Positions 16,979-25,541 of a stretch of 64,000 bases of DNA are shown here, one piece after another. Under the pieces are notes generated by a model. It was not told the DNA's origin. It saw only the letters and a program-made list of their open reading frames with translations, and searched no databases. A program made the position numbers and the translations under genes. Source of the stretch: an uncultured Aquimarina sp. (GTDB taxonomy: Bacteria; Bacteroidota; Bacteroidia; Flavobacteriales; Flavobacteriaceae); contig NZ_CANMED010000001.1 of NCBI RefSeq assembly GCF_947496855.1, positions 806,001 to 870,000 of the forward strand, read 5' to 3'. Within the stretch, counting starts at the first letter, position 1. Every line of letters starts with the position of its first letter.

Positions 16979-18433
16979 TTATCGTGTCACTAAATATGGA
17001 TTGTTTCTGAAAGGTGCTATACCATGATCGACTAGTACTTGGTAAAAAATCATAGCCGCCTCAGACCTTGTAACAAATAATTTACCTCTAAATTGTTGTT
17101 TGACTGGATAATTGGTTACATAGTTATTTGCTGTTGCGTGCTGAACTCCACTTATTGCCCAATCGGAAATCGAATCTGGATCAGAAAATAAACTTAAATG
17201 ACTACTATTCCCTCCTAAAAGTCCATTACCAGATGCAATCGCAACTACTAATTGTTCTTTTGTTAATTTTCCATCGGGATTAAACAAAATATTAGAAACT
17301 CCACTCATATATCCACCTCTATAAGTTTTTGAAATAGCATCGTAAGCCCAATGTCTATTAGGATTAGTCGGTACATCAATAAAATTTCTTGCTGAACGTA
17401 TTGGAACTGGGTTAATAACACTCGCTACAAGAGCCGCAAATTGAGCTCTACTTAATATTTCTTCGGGATTAAATGATGTACCATCCCCCACTATATAACC
17501 ATTCTGCCACATAAACTTAATTTCATTATAAGCCCAATGATCACATGAGACATCGTTTGGTAAATTACCACTAGAATCACAATTGTTTTCATCAGAGTAC
17601 ATAGAGTTTATGGTATTAATATCTCCTTCTGATAAAATTCCTTGACTATAACCTATCGCTTCGAAAGGTTGTCCGTTGTCTTTTCTTACCAAATCATATG
17701 TATTACTGTATGGAGCAGATGGATATAACATTACACTATTAAAATCCAATTGTGATGTGTATAATGTCGTATTTGAAGAGCCTGCACGAAAATAGGCAGC
17801 TTTTAGTTTTAAATCAGGATGAACAACAACATAATTATCTCTATCAGGTCTTGTATGTTCGTGAAGTAAACCAAGAACATGTCCCCATTCGTGTAAGTAT
17901 ACACCATAATTTGCTGCAGAAGATATGTAATAAGTTTGTCTCCTATTTCTATATCCAGTTTCGGCAGCACTTCCACCCTCCATTATTTCTACATAATCCA
18001 AAGTGTTAACCGGGTTGACTTGCACAAATTCAATACCAGTCTTAGCTTTCCATTCATGCATCGCTCTAATCAACATACCATTCATGTCATTGGGCCTTAA
18101 TGCATCTCTATCTCGGAATTGTTGAGAAATTACATAATTAACTGTTTTATTTGGCCATCTTCTTTGTAAATCAGAAAAACCGATTGATTTATTGATACCA
18201 TCAGGTTCCACAATAATATCTCCTTCTATAATATACTCATTATTTTCCGTTATTTCAGCAGGCACCCACTGTCCTCCGTACATAATTTTCACATCACTTA
18301 TTTTTGGAAAATTTAAATTTCCTTCATTTATTAAACTAGTTTCGTTTACTACCTCCTCTTTTTCACAAGAAATAAATAATACTACTAAAAAAACAAATAC
18401 TGACATTACAAATGACTTCAAATTTAACCTCAT
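16979..18433 (-). CDS. Astacin-like (M12A) metalloprotease lipoprotein with SLH repeats
   Basis: 484 aa. The lipoprotein signal ends FLVVLFISCEKEE. The astacin domain (about 90-275) has the full zinc signature HEWGHVLGLLHEHTRPDRD starting at His181, with the third zinc His and the Glu after it, and a Met-turn SVMLYPSAP. The C-terminal 200 residues are three S-layer-homology (SLH) repeats: DHWAYNEIKFMWQNGYIVGD, HWAYDAISKTYRGGYMSG, and DWAISGVQHATANNYVTNYP, each followed by an LSRAQFAALVA/LTKEQLVVAIA-type helix. SLH domains bind S-layer or cell-wall polymers and are unusual in Bacteroidota, so the protease may be tethered at both ends. A copy of the ATTTTATAAAAATTGA motif shared with the TPR kinase promoter region lies about 90 bases upstream. 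Confidence 0.85.
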   Translation of the reverse strand: MRLNLKSFVMSVFVFLVVLFISCEKEEVVNETSLINEGNLNFPKISDVKIMYGGQWVPAEITENNEYIIEGDIIVEPDGINKSIGFSDLQRRWPNKTVNYVISQQFRDRDALRPNDMNGMLIRAMHEWKAKTGIEFVQVNPVNTLDYVEIMEGGSAAETGYRNRRQTYYISSAANYGVYLHEWGHVLGLLHEHTRPDRDNYVVVHPDLKLKAAYFRAGSSNTTLYTSQLDFNSVMLYPSAPYSNTYDLVRKDNGQPFEAIGYSQGILSEGDINTINSMYSDENNCDSSGNLPNDVSCDHWAYNEIKFMWQNGYIVGDGTSFNPEEILSRAQFAALVASVINPVPIRSARNFIDVPTNPNRHWAYDAISKTYRGGYMSGVSNILFNPDGKLTKEQLVVAIASGNGLLGGNSSHLSLFSDPDSISDWAISGVQHATANNYVTNYPVKQQFRGKLFVTRSEAAMIFYQVLVDHGIAPFRNNPYLVTR

Positions 18434-18523
18434 AACCTATTGTTATTTAAATATTTAACCTTTATTATTTAACGGTGCAAATTTACAGTTGATATCCAGT
18501 TATTGCTTTATAAAAAATGCTCT

Positions 18524-18541
18524 CATTTTATAAAAATTGAC
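18524..18541. promoter_or_regulatory. Shared motif upstream of the astacin gene
   Basis: CATTTTATAAAAATTGA is identical over 17 bases to 22723-22739 upstream of the TPR sensor kinase. Both lie on the same strand relative to their genes, about 90 and 140 bases before the start codons. Candidate binding site for the neighbouring AraC-type response regulator; the link is inference. Confidence 0.4.
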
Positions 18542-18680
18542 ATTAACTTTGTTTACAAAAAAAACTTAAAAATAACTTTTCTTAAAAAAGTATTTTTTTC
18601 AATTTGTAGATGTTGTATGAGATCTTTTATAAATAATGCATCCATTCGATTTTAGATTGTAATGACTAACTATATATAAA

Positions 18681-18710
18681 AACGGAGCTGTTTAAATAAA
18701 CAGCTCCGTT
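18681..18710 (-). terminator. Terminator of the 18737 lipoprotein gene
   Basis: A 14-bp perfect stem AACGGAGCTGTTTA/TAAACAGCTCCGTT, followed on the minus strand by TTTTATATATA. It lies 26 bases after the stop codon. Confidence 0.9.
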
Positions 18711-18736
18711 GATTGAATATTTTTGTTACGAATTAT

Positions 18737-19390
18737 TTAGAAAACCCAACAATAAGAATCCATGCAAAGTATAGCACCAGCACCATATCCAGCAATACAA
18801 GCAGCAGATACAACAATAGTAGGAGAACCACCTATTACACAAGCCCATGCTGGTAATCCCACTGCTAATAAACAAGTAATATATCTCCAACCACAACGTC
18901 TATTGTTTTTCCCAACAAAAGAAACATCTAAGAAATCCGATTTATCTAAGTTTTGGAATAGATTTTCTGCCTCAGACTTAGACAAGTTATTATAATCTAC
19001 ACCAGTTCCTACTTCTTGTTTAATTTGAGGAAATTTTAAAATTAAACTTTCATAATGCATTTTTGCTAAAAGAAAATTCTCTGAAATTTTCACCTGATTA
19101 TTATTAAAAATTTCTTGCATTTTTTCCTCATCTTTAGCTATAATAACTTTCTTATATTCTACAAGAGAAACATTATTGCTTTTTAAAGAAGACTGAACTA
19201 AAGAAATATTATTGATAAGTAATTTTTCTAATGCTAAGTAATCTGGATCGCTTTCAATAGCCTTATCATCGATTTCAATCTGAGCCTCAATTGAATTTGT
19301 TTCCGTTTCTTCGCTTTCGCAAGATGTAATACCTAATGATAACATTAGTACACACGACATTAAATAAAAAATTTTTTTATAATTTATCAT
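18737..19390 (-). CDS. Lipoprotein with a six-cysteine hydrophobic C-terminal domain
   Basis: 217 aa. Lipoprotein signal with lipobox ITSCESEE. The middle (about 35-160) is a helical, charged domain. The last 53 residues are very different: after KNNRRCGWRYITC they become hydrophobic and Gly/Ala-rich, with six Cys in total (spaced CGWRYITC, then single Cys in PAWACVIGG, SAACIAG, AILCMDSYC) and the end WVF. This layout recalls proteins in which a helical domain precedes a small disulfide-rich hydrophobic peptide, such as halocin C8-like or circular-bacteriocin-like domains, but no homology is claimed. A terminator follows. No processing protease or transporter is adjacent; the astacin gene is next on the same strand. 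Confidence 0.6.
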   Translation of the reverse strand: MINYKKIFYLMSCVLMLSLGITSCESEETETNSIEAQIEIDDKAIESDPDYLALEKLLINNISLVQSSLKSNNVSLVEYKKVIIAKDEEKMQEIFNNNQVKISENFLLAKMHYESLILKFPQIKQEVGTGVDYNNLSKSEAENLFQNLDKSDFLDVSFVGKNNRRCGWRYITCLLAVGLPAWACVIGGSPTIVVSAACIAGYGAGAILCMDSYCWVF

Positions 19391-19700
19391 TGTTTTTGGT
19401 TTTAAGATTTTAACTTATTTTAATAGTTTACAAAAAATAATAATTTAGAAAACTGATCAGATAATAGCTTTTTCTGTACTTATTAAAATTTCTTGTTTTA
19501 TTAGAAATATTTCTATTACAAATTTATGCTATTGTATTAAAAAAGAGTTTATTAAAGTTGTGTGCGCTTTACTATAAATGACTAAATTATATACCTTAAT
19601 GTATTTAACGAGCGCTAATCTTTACATTACTTATGTCCTTATTAAACTGAAAAAGAATGGATTATTGAAAAAAAAATAATTCAAATTTAAAAGACTAAAA
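19391..19700. other. AT-rich intergenic region, nothing recognised
   Basis: About 310 bases between two minus-strand genes. No ORF with a plausible start, no stable stem-loop with a T-tract, and no motif that I can support. Confidence 0.5.
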
Positions 19701-20444
19701 TTATCTACTTTTAAAACTTCGTCTATAATTTTCTGCATTTGTCCCTACACTTTTCTGAAAAGTCACACTAAAATTAGAATGACTCTGAAATCCTAAATCA
19801 TAGGCAATTGTAGATATTGGTAGATTTGTTTCGGTAAGTAATGATTTTGCTTTACTGATCTTTTGCTCTAATATATATTGATAAGGCGTAGAACCGATAT
19901 AGGTTTTAAAATTTCTTATAAAATGATGTTGTTGCCAATCCGTCATTTCGGATAATTCTTTTACTACTAATTTTTTATCTAAATTATTAGCAATGTAATC
20001 TGTTACTTTCCTAAGTTTAAATGGAACATCGCTTGCTGGAGTTTCAGAATTACGAACTGGGTCTAATTTTCTGTGTTTATGATTAGAAAAAGCTATTTCT
20101 ATAGTAGAAATAATAGTTTCCGGTTTAAATGGTTTAATAATGTACCCCATAGGTCTGGTTTTCTTAACCTCATCCAATGTTAACTTATCAGAAAGCGATG
20201 TGATAAAAATATAAGGAATGGTATCCTTTTCTAGTAAATAATTAGCAACATCAGTTCCTAGCTTTTTTCCTCTTAAATTAATATCAATGAGTACCATATC
20301 TGGAGATAATACCATTATTTTTTCCAAAGCTTCCTCAGCACTAGTACAAGTTGCTATAGGATTCCAGTTATTATTTTTTAGAATACGTGCTAGGTCTGCA
20401 GCTATGATTAACTCATCTTCTACAATTAGTATTTTTTTAGACAT
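19701..20444 (-). CDS. Response regulator with AraC-type HTH
   Basis: 247 aa from MSKKILIVEDEL; the frame is open further upstream (to 20495) but that part overlaps the kinase gene and is not typical. Receiver domain 1 to about 120 with acidic ILIVEDE, phospho-acceptor Asp54 (MVLIDINLRG) and conserved Lys in YIIKPF. The C-terminal 100 residues are an AraC-type double HTH (MTDWQQHHFIRNFKTYIGSTPYQYI ... FQSHSNFSVTFQKSVG; each shorter than that when taken apart). Its gene starts 16 bases after the end of the TPR sensor kinase, its probable partner. Confidence 0.92.
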   Translation of the reverse strand: MSKKILIVEDELIIAADLARILKNNNWNPIATCTSAEEALEKIMVLSPDMVLIDINLRGKKLGTDVANYLLEKDTIPYIFITSLSDKLTLDEVKKTRPMGYIIKPFKPETIISTIEIAFSNHKHRKLDPVRNSETPASDVPFKLRKVTDYIANNLDKKLVVKELSEMTDWQQHHFIRNFKTYIGSTPYQYILEQKISKAKSLLTETNLPISTIAYDLGFQSHSNFSVTFQKSVGTNAENYRRSFKSR

Positions 20445-20460
20445 GATTGTTTTACGCTTT

Positions 20461-22584
20461 TTAAGGTTCGAATAAAATTTTAATCGATGTTCCATTATTT
20501 TGACTTACAATCATTTTCCCATTTACTTGCCTTACTAATAAAGCTACCAGTTTCAGACCATAAGATGAAGATTTTTTATTAGCATCCTCTTTCGAAATCC
20601 CAATACCATCATCCTCTATGAGGATCGCAATTTTTTCTGATTCTTTATATATTGTAATTGCTAATACCCCTGCTTTCTTTCCTTTAAAAGCATATTTAAA
20701 AGCATTATGTACCAATTCATTAACGATAATTCCCAAGGGTATTGCTGTATCTATATGAAAATAAAATTCTTCGGCATCTATACTATATTTTATTCTTTGA
20801 TCATTAAGGTCAAAGGAATCATATCCTGCTTTTACTAATTTCAATAAATATTTGTGAAAATCTATTCGTTCAATTTTATCATTAGAATATAGAATCTGAT
20901 GTACCAATGCCATAGACGTAATCCTACTTTGGCTTCTTTCTACAAAAGCTTCAATTTTTTTATCATTAAGACGGTCTGCTTGTAGATTCAATATGCTTGT
21001 AACTAACTGCAGATTATTCTTTACTCGATGATGTACCTCTTTTAGTAAGACTTCTTTTTCTCCTAATGCTTTCTTTAATTGAGCACTTTTATCTATCAGG
21101 ATCTGATTCTTCTCCTCTATCTCTTCATTCTTAATAGACAATAGTTTATTATTACGTTTCTTTATTCTGTATTGAAAAAGCATACTTCCTACAGCAATAA
21201 TTGACATTCCTAAAATTGCCCACAGAATATAGTTTTGATATCGTTGGCGTATGATTCTTAATTCCTTTATTTTATTTTCACTATTTAAACTAGTAATCTC
21301 TTTTTCTTTCTCAGAAGTTTCAAATTTAACCTGGAGTTCTTTTATATTATCAGCATTTTTAACCTTCTCTAAGCTATCCATTATTCGTATGGATGATTTA
21401 TAATTAGTAAGAGAAGAAAGGTAGTCTCCTTGAGTAGAATCAATTTCAGACAACAATTTATATAGACCTGGTTTTTCTTCGATAATTTGTTTTTGATCTG
21501 ATAATACTATAGCACTATCAATTATCGCCTTAGATTTCTCATAATTGCCTTTATGAAGGTAATGTTTTGATAAATTCTGTAACGTGGATATATATCGTTT
21601 TTCATCACCTGTTTGTTTATAAATCCCTAATGCAGTTTTATTATATATAATAGCCGTTGCATAATCTTTTTTATCTAAAACAGAAATAGCTCCCAGGTTA
21701 TTATATATATCAGCTTTCATATAATCTAACCTTAATTTATTTGCATATACTAAAGCCTCATTTAAAAATTTTGAAGCAGCTTTAGTATTCTTTAATTCTA
21801 GATAACAACTACCCAAATTATACAAATTAGTACAAATGAGTCCTTCGTTTCCTATTATCCTACTGTAATGAAGTGATTTTTTTACGTAATAAATAACTTT
21901 TTCCTTTTCGCTTGTATGCCAAGACAGGACAGCAATACTATTATATATGGAAGCAAGTGCAAATATGTCATTAATGCTCTCGTGTATTTCTAAAGCTTTT
22001 ATGTAGTTTTTAATTGCAGGATCAAAATCTCCCTTTTCTGCATTAAACATTCCTAAATTTGTATAATAGCTTGCTATCGATTCCTTATTTTTAATTTCAG
22101 GTAAAATCAATTTAGCCTTATCAAAAAAATAAGTTGCTGAATCAAATCTTCTCATTACAACGTGATATGCTGCAATATCGCTATAGCAATCAAAAATTAG
22201 TTTATCATCCTCAATTCCATTAGCAATATTTAATCTCTTAAAGTTTATCTTTTTTATACTATCCATTGCATACTTTTGCACAAAGAACAAATGTTTTTGT
22301 GTTAGTACTTCATAAAGTTTCTTGTTATCAGAAATAACTGTATTTAATACAGATAGGGATTTGTTTATATAAATACTAGCGGAATCATTTTGGAGATTAT
22401 TATAACAATCCGTCAGGTTTATGAAAATAGGTAGGCTATCTGATTGTTTGGATTGCAAAAGAACTTGTAGACTATCAATACGTTCTCTTATAGATTTACC
22501 ATCCTGACAAAATCCAGAAGCCTGATAAAAAAAAACTAGTATTAATATTGCTCTTAATTTTATAAAAAACCTCTTTCTATTCAT
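20461..22584 (-). CDS. TPR-containing sensor histidine kinase (HisKA_2 type)
   Basis: 707 aa from MNRKRFFIKLRAILILVFF, a signal peptide ending in GFCQDG. Residues about 60-410 are tetratricopeptide repeats (for example SIASYYTNLGMFNAEKGDFD), then a coiled coil and one membrane helix (YILWAILGMSIIAVGSMLF, about 462-480), a second coiled coil, the HisKA_2 phospho-acceptor EVHHRVKNNLQLVTSILN and a HATPase_c domain (VNELVHNAFKYAF; EDDGIGIS). The sensor domain is periplasmic and the kinase cytoplasmic. Followed after 16 bases by the AraC-type regulator. A 20-bp-spaced direct repeat upstream may be an autoregulatory site. Confidence 0.93.
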   Translation of the reverse strand: MNRKRFFIKLRAILILVFFYQASGFCQDGKSIRERIDSLQVLLQSKQSDSLPIFINLTDCYNNLQNDSASIYINKSLSVLNTVISDNKKLYEVLTQKHLFFVQKYAMDSIKKINFKRLNIANGIEDDKLIFDCYSDIAAYHVVMRRFDSATYFFDKAKLILPEIKNKESIASYYTNLGMFNAEKGDFDPAIKNYIKALEIHESINDIFALASIYNSIAVLSWHTSEKEKVIYYVKKSLHYSRIIGNEGLICTNLYNLGSCYLELKNTKAASKFLNEALVYANKLRLDYMKADIYNNLGAISVLDKKDYATAIIYNKTALGIYKQTGDEKRYISTLQNLSKHYLHKGNYEKSKAIIDSAIVLSDQKQIIEEKPGLYKLLSEIDSTQGDYLSSLTNYKSSIRIMDSLEKVKNADNIKELQVKFETSEKEKEITSLNSENKIKELRIIRQRYQNYILWAILGMSIIAVGSMLFQYRIKKRNNKLLSIKNEEIEEKNQILIDKSAQLKKALGEKEVLLKEVHHRVKNNLQLVTSILNLQADRLNDKKIEAFVERSQSRITSMALVHQILYSNDKIERIDFHKYLLKLVKAGYDSFDLNDQRIKYSIDAEEFYFHIDTAIPLGIIVNELVHNAFKYAFKGKKAGVLAITIYKESEKIAILIEDDGIGISKEDANKKSSSYGLKLVALLVRQVNGKMIVSQNNGTSIKILFEP

Positions 22585-22722
22585 TGTATTTAGCTGATAT
22601 AGTATCACATACTTCTTTTAAAATACAATAAAAACCTTAGATATTACAGATTTAGACTTATGCTAATTGAGATATGCTATTTATCTTCATTTAACACAAA
22701 TCTAATCAGAACATTGATATCC

Positions 22723-22760
22723 CATTTTATAAAAATTGATGTTATTTTACAAAAATTGAC
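22723..22760. promoter_or_regulatory. Tandem direct repeat upstream of the TPR kinase
   Basis: Two copies of ATTTTAxAAAAATTGA (22724-22739 and 22744-22759) start exactly 20 bases apart, that is, about two turns of the helix on one face, the geometry AraC-family dimers or tandem sites use. It lies about 140 bases upstream of the kinase ATG, at the decayed end of the phosphoesterase pseudogene. A third copy is at 18525-18541. Confidence 0.5.
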
Positions 22761-23260
22761 TTTTTCCTTATTATTTTGATACGGATTAGCATTCTTAGAC
22801 CAACTTAGTATTGCACTATCTTGTACTTTCATAAGATTTCCAGACACATCCTGATAATAAGGGTTTCCTTTATCAAACCCTCTAGAAATAAACTGGATCT
22901 CTCCACTACTCATAATATGAATCGTACTATAGAAAAAAAATCAGCAGAACCATCACTTCCACAGTTTCCTGCTATGATCTGATAGGTGCCCTTACCCTTT
23001 GGTTGCATACGCTGATAATCATGAACGTAAGCTGACAACATCGCTAAGGCTTTATTTTTTTGAAGTTCCGGCCAAAGAACTGGCCCCTCAGGAATTCCCT
23101 TATGCCTTGTTTCTGTTTTCTCGTCTACATAATAAGGCTTATGACCTAAAACAAAAATATGATCTATATCTGGATTCTTTTATATTCTTTAACCCGATTA
23201 ATAATACATTATGTAGGTATCAAGCCTTCAAAACCATAAGGTTTTTTTTGTTCGGAGGTT
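22757..23260 (-). pseudogene. Decayed metallophosphoesterase
   Basis: Read on the minus strand, three frames each give pieces of one calcineurin-like phosphoesterase: SEQKKPYGFEGLIPT then a stop, INRVKEYK, then after a shift NPDIDHIFVLGHKPYYV ... AMLSAYVHDYQRMQPKGKG (the GHKPYY and AxVHDYQRM metal-binding motifs), and after another shift at an 8-T run YSTIHIMSSGEIQFISRG. Frameshifts occur in homopolymers (A4 near 23187, T8 near 22936), plus one stop. The N-terminal half is missing. The 78-codon ORF at 22677-22913 is only its surviving C-terminus, run on into intergenic DNA. Confidence 0.8.
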
Positions 23261-23457
23261 ATAGGTATCCGTATTCATTACTACAAATCTTATATTATGA
23301 CCTTTAACTCGATTCTAATAGCAAACTCACAATGCGCTATCGAGAAAACCCTCGAATCTTTTTTCCTCTTTTGAGCTTAGGTCAATTGATACGTACTATT
23401 AGACTTTATATTGCCTGTTTACACATAGAAGCAATATCATTTTTATAAATGATATTA

Positions 23458-24639
23458 TTATTTTTTTGTTTTAAGATCTTCTATCAACTTTACAATTCTT
23501 TCATTGTTATTAGCATTTACTTTCAGAGATTTTTCAAAACTTATAATGGCTTCTTTATACTTACCTTCATTGTTATACGCATATCCCTGCATTTCGTATG
23601 CGGTATGAGATAATGGGTAGTTTCTAATATTCAAATTAAAAAGTTTATAAGCTTCTTTTCTCTCATTTCCATTAAATTTAGTCCAGGCAATCATATTCAC
23701 CACATTTTCGGGAGGTAAGAAACTAACTCCTAAATTTTCGGACAATGTATCATAATGATTAACAACAACATCTATAGTTATATCAGCTGACATTGGCAAT
23801 ACATAATCTTCAAAAATAAATCGAAGTCCGTGGTATAAACTTATTAAAGAAATACTTTCATTACTTTCTTCGCCAAAAACCTGAAACTTTAGATTACTAT
23901 AGGGTATCCCTTTGTTTTTAAGTAATGAATATAGATATTCTTGGTTATTTCTGATATCGACCTCTGTATTCTTTGCACTTTTTACATTATCGAAACCAGA
24001 AAAATAAAACCGTTTCTTTTTTATGGCATTCGTTAACGTAGTATCTATCCTATTAATTGTAGATAAATCCTCTTTCCAAAAACCTGAGTTTATAGCTATA
24101 TATGAATTAAATATACTATTATTTAAATACGCTTCGGTAACCAAAAGACCATCTGATATATTGCCAACCAATAGATTATATTTTTTAGTCCTAAAGTTTT
24201 TATTGATTTCAGGAAGTAATTCTTTTTCAAGAAACTTAAAAAATTTTTTATCATTCATCCTGATATTATCCCGTATCTTAAGGTCGATTTCGCTTAACGT
24301 TTCATCCTCTATAAAGTATTTTTTTTTACTGTCATATACTGGAATCCCTACAATTATCATTTCTGGTATCTGACCTTCCTTACTCATTACCTCAACTGTT
24401 GTACTTGTATAATGTAAATGATAATCACTTTCTAAAAGAAAGATCACGGGATAACTTGAAGTAGTACTATTTTCATAAGAAGGCGGAAGACTCACGGTAT
24501 AATGCATTTCTTTATATACCCATTCTGAAAATACTGAGTGTTCTGATGTATTTAGGTAGATTCCTTTACCCTCTTGTCCAAAAATATAAATTGTACTTAT
24601 CAAGAATGCAAAGCCTAATAGTAATTTATGTAGATGCAT
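23458..24639 (-). CDS. Esterase-like protein with lost catalytic residues, plus TPR
   Basis: 393 aa, signal peptide ending IYIFGQE. Residues about 30-285 are an alpha/beta-hydrolase of the Fes/IroE-type 'putative esterase' family and align without gaps to the neighbouring gene (24695-25531). At the nucleophile elbow that neighbour has GHSLGG; here it is GNISDG, so Ser is replaced by Ile161. The catalytic His of ENHG is Asn here (ESNES). The protein is therefore very probably catalytically dead. A C-terminal extension contains at least one TPR (AYEMQGYAYNNEGKYKEAI). It probably binds a ligand or partner. Last of three same-strand genes. Confidence 0.85.
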   Translation of the reverse strand: MHLHKLLLGFAFLISTIYIFGQEGKGIYLNTSEHSVFSEWVYKEMHYTVSLPPSYENSTTSSYPVIFLLESDYHLHYTSTTVEVMSKEGQIPEMIIVGIPVYDSKKKYFIEDETLSEIDLKIRDNIRMNDKKFFKFLEKELLPEINKNFRTKKYNLLVGNISDGLLVTEAYLNNSIFNSYIAINSGFWKEDLSTINRIDTTLTNAIKKKRFYFSGFDNVKSAKNTEVDIRNNQEYLYSLLKNKGIPYSNLKFQVFGEESNESISLISLYHGLRFIFEDYVLPMSADITIDVVVNHYDTLSENLGVSFLPPENVVNMIAWTKFNGNERKEAYKLFNLNIRNYPLSHTAYEMQGYAYNNEGKYKEAIISFEKSLKVNANNNERIVKLIEDLKTKK

Positions 24640-24694
24640 GTATTCTATGTATATAAATTGAAAAGAAATAATACTTCCTTTTCAACCGCTGTTA

Positions 24695-25531
24695 TTATTC
24701 AATTGTATTTTTTAATCCTAAAGAATCATACACATAAAGCAATCCATAATATAGACTTCTATAAGCAGATGTCCCGTGATTTTCATCTTCGAAATATTCA
24801 AGTTTTACATTAGAATTTGGAACTCCATGTTTTCTTAATGTAACACTAAAGAGTTCGTGAGCATTACGCATAGCACTAACACCTTTTGGGTTACTTTTAT
24901 AATTATCTGCACTAGAAATATAAATAGGTTTATATTTGATGTTCTTTACCAGATCTGGATGAATCTTTTTTACTAATAATTGAGAATCCCACCAAAAACT
25001 TGGATCTGTAGCTATATAAGCATTAAATGTACTATTTGATAGATAAGCATAACCTGCAAAAAGCCCTCCCAATGAATGTCCTGTAAGTATTCTATACGAG
25101 TTAGTTCTAAATTTTTTATCTACTTCTGCTAAAAGCTCTTTTTCTATAAAATCTAAAAAATTCTTACCTCCACCGCTATTATTAGCATAAATAATATTTG
25201 TTGGCGTAAGATCTCTGGTTCTATCGATATTGGGTATTGCTACTATAATAGTTTCAGGTATTCTATTTTTTTTACTTAAATATTCAACAAGTCCAGATGT
25301 ATATAAAAATCTATAATCCCCATCAGAAAGTACCAATAGCGGATAGGTTTTCTTAGTATTATCATATGATGCTGGAAGACTAATAATATAGCTCCTCTTT
25401 TCCTTTAGAATTTCTGACTGGATAGTATATTCTGTTCCTATTTTAATTTTTTTTGATTCTTGTGCAACTACAACTACGCTAAAGAGTATTACATAAATTG
25501 ATATTTGCATACCTCTTATAATTTGTTTCAT
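24695..25531 (-). CDS. Secreted alpha/beta-hydrolase esterase (Fes/IroE-like)
   Basis: 278 aa with a signal peptide (ending VVVAQES). Typical order: RSYIISLPASYDN, then LLVLSDGDYRF, IPETIIVAIPN, the nucleophile GHSLGGLFAG with Ser153, and the catalytic His252 in EDENHGTS. The family includes ferric-enterobactin esterases, trilactone hydrolases and carbohydrate esterases; the substrate here is not evident. It lies 10 bases downstream of the Tiki-superfamily gene and 55 upstream of its degraded paralogue, with SusC/D/E further upstream on the same strand, which suggests work on an imported or surface-bound ester. Confidence 0.85.
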   Translation of the reverse strand: MKQIIRGMQISIYVILFSVVVVAQESKKIKIGTEYTIQSEILKEKRSYIISLPASYDNTKKTYPLLVLSDGDYRFLYTSGLVEYLSKKNRIPETIIVAIPNIDRTRDLTPTNIIYANNSGGGKNFLDFIEKELLAEVDKKFRTNSYRILTGHSLGGLFAGYAYLSNSTFNAYIATDPSFWWDSQLLVKKIHPDLVKNIKYKPIYISSADNYKSNPKGVSAMRNAHELFSVTLRKHGVPNSNVKLEYFEDENHGTSAYRSLYYGLLYVYDSLGLKNTIE

Positions 25532-25541
25532 AAGAATATTA

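Larger units (their letters stand above)
18434..18736. other. Intergenic region with a regulatory-motif copy and a terminator
   Basis: About 300 AT-rich bases between two minus-strand genes. I see only the ATTTTATAAAAATTGAC copy at 18525-18541 and the terminator at 18681-18710; no ORF worth reporting. Confidence 0.6.

Noticed and set aside
22999..23307. 102-codon plus-strand ORF
   Set aside because: Antisense to the phosphoesterase pseudogene, whose motifs on the minus strand explain the region.
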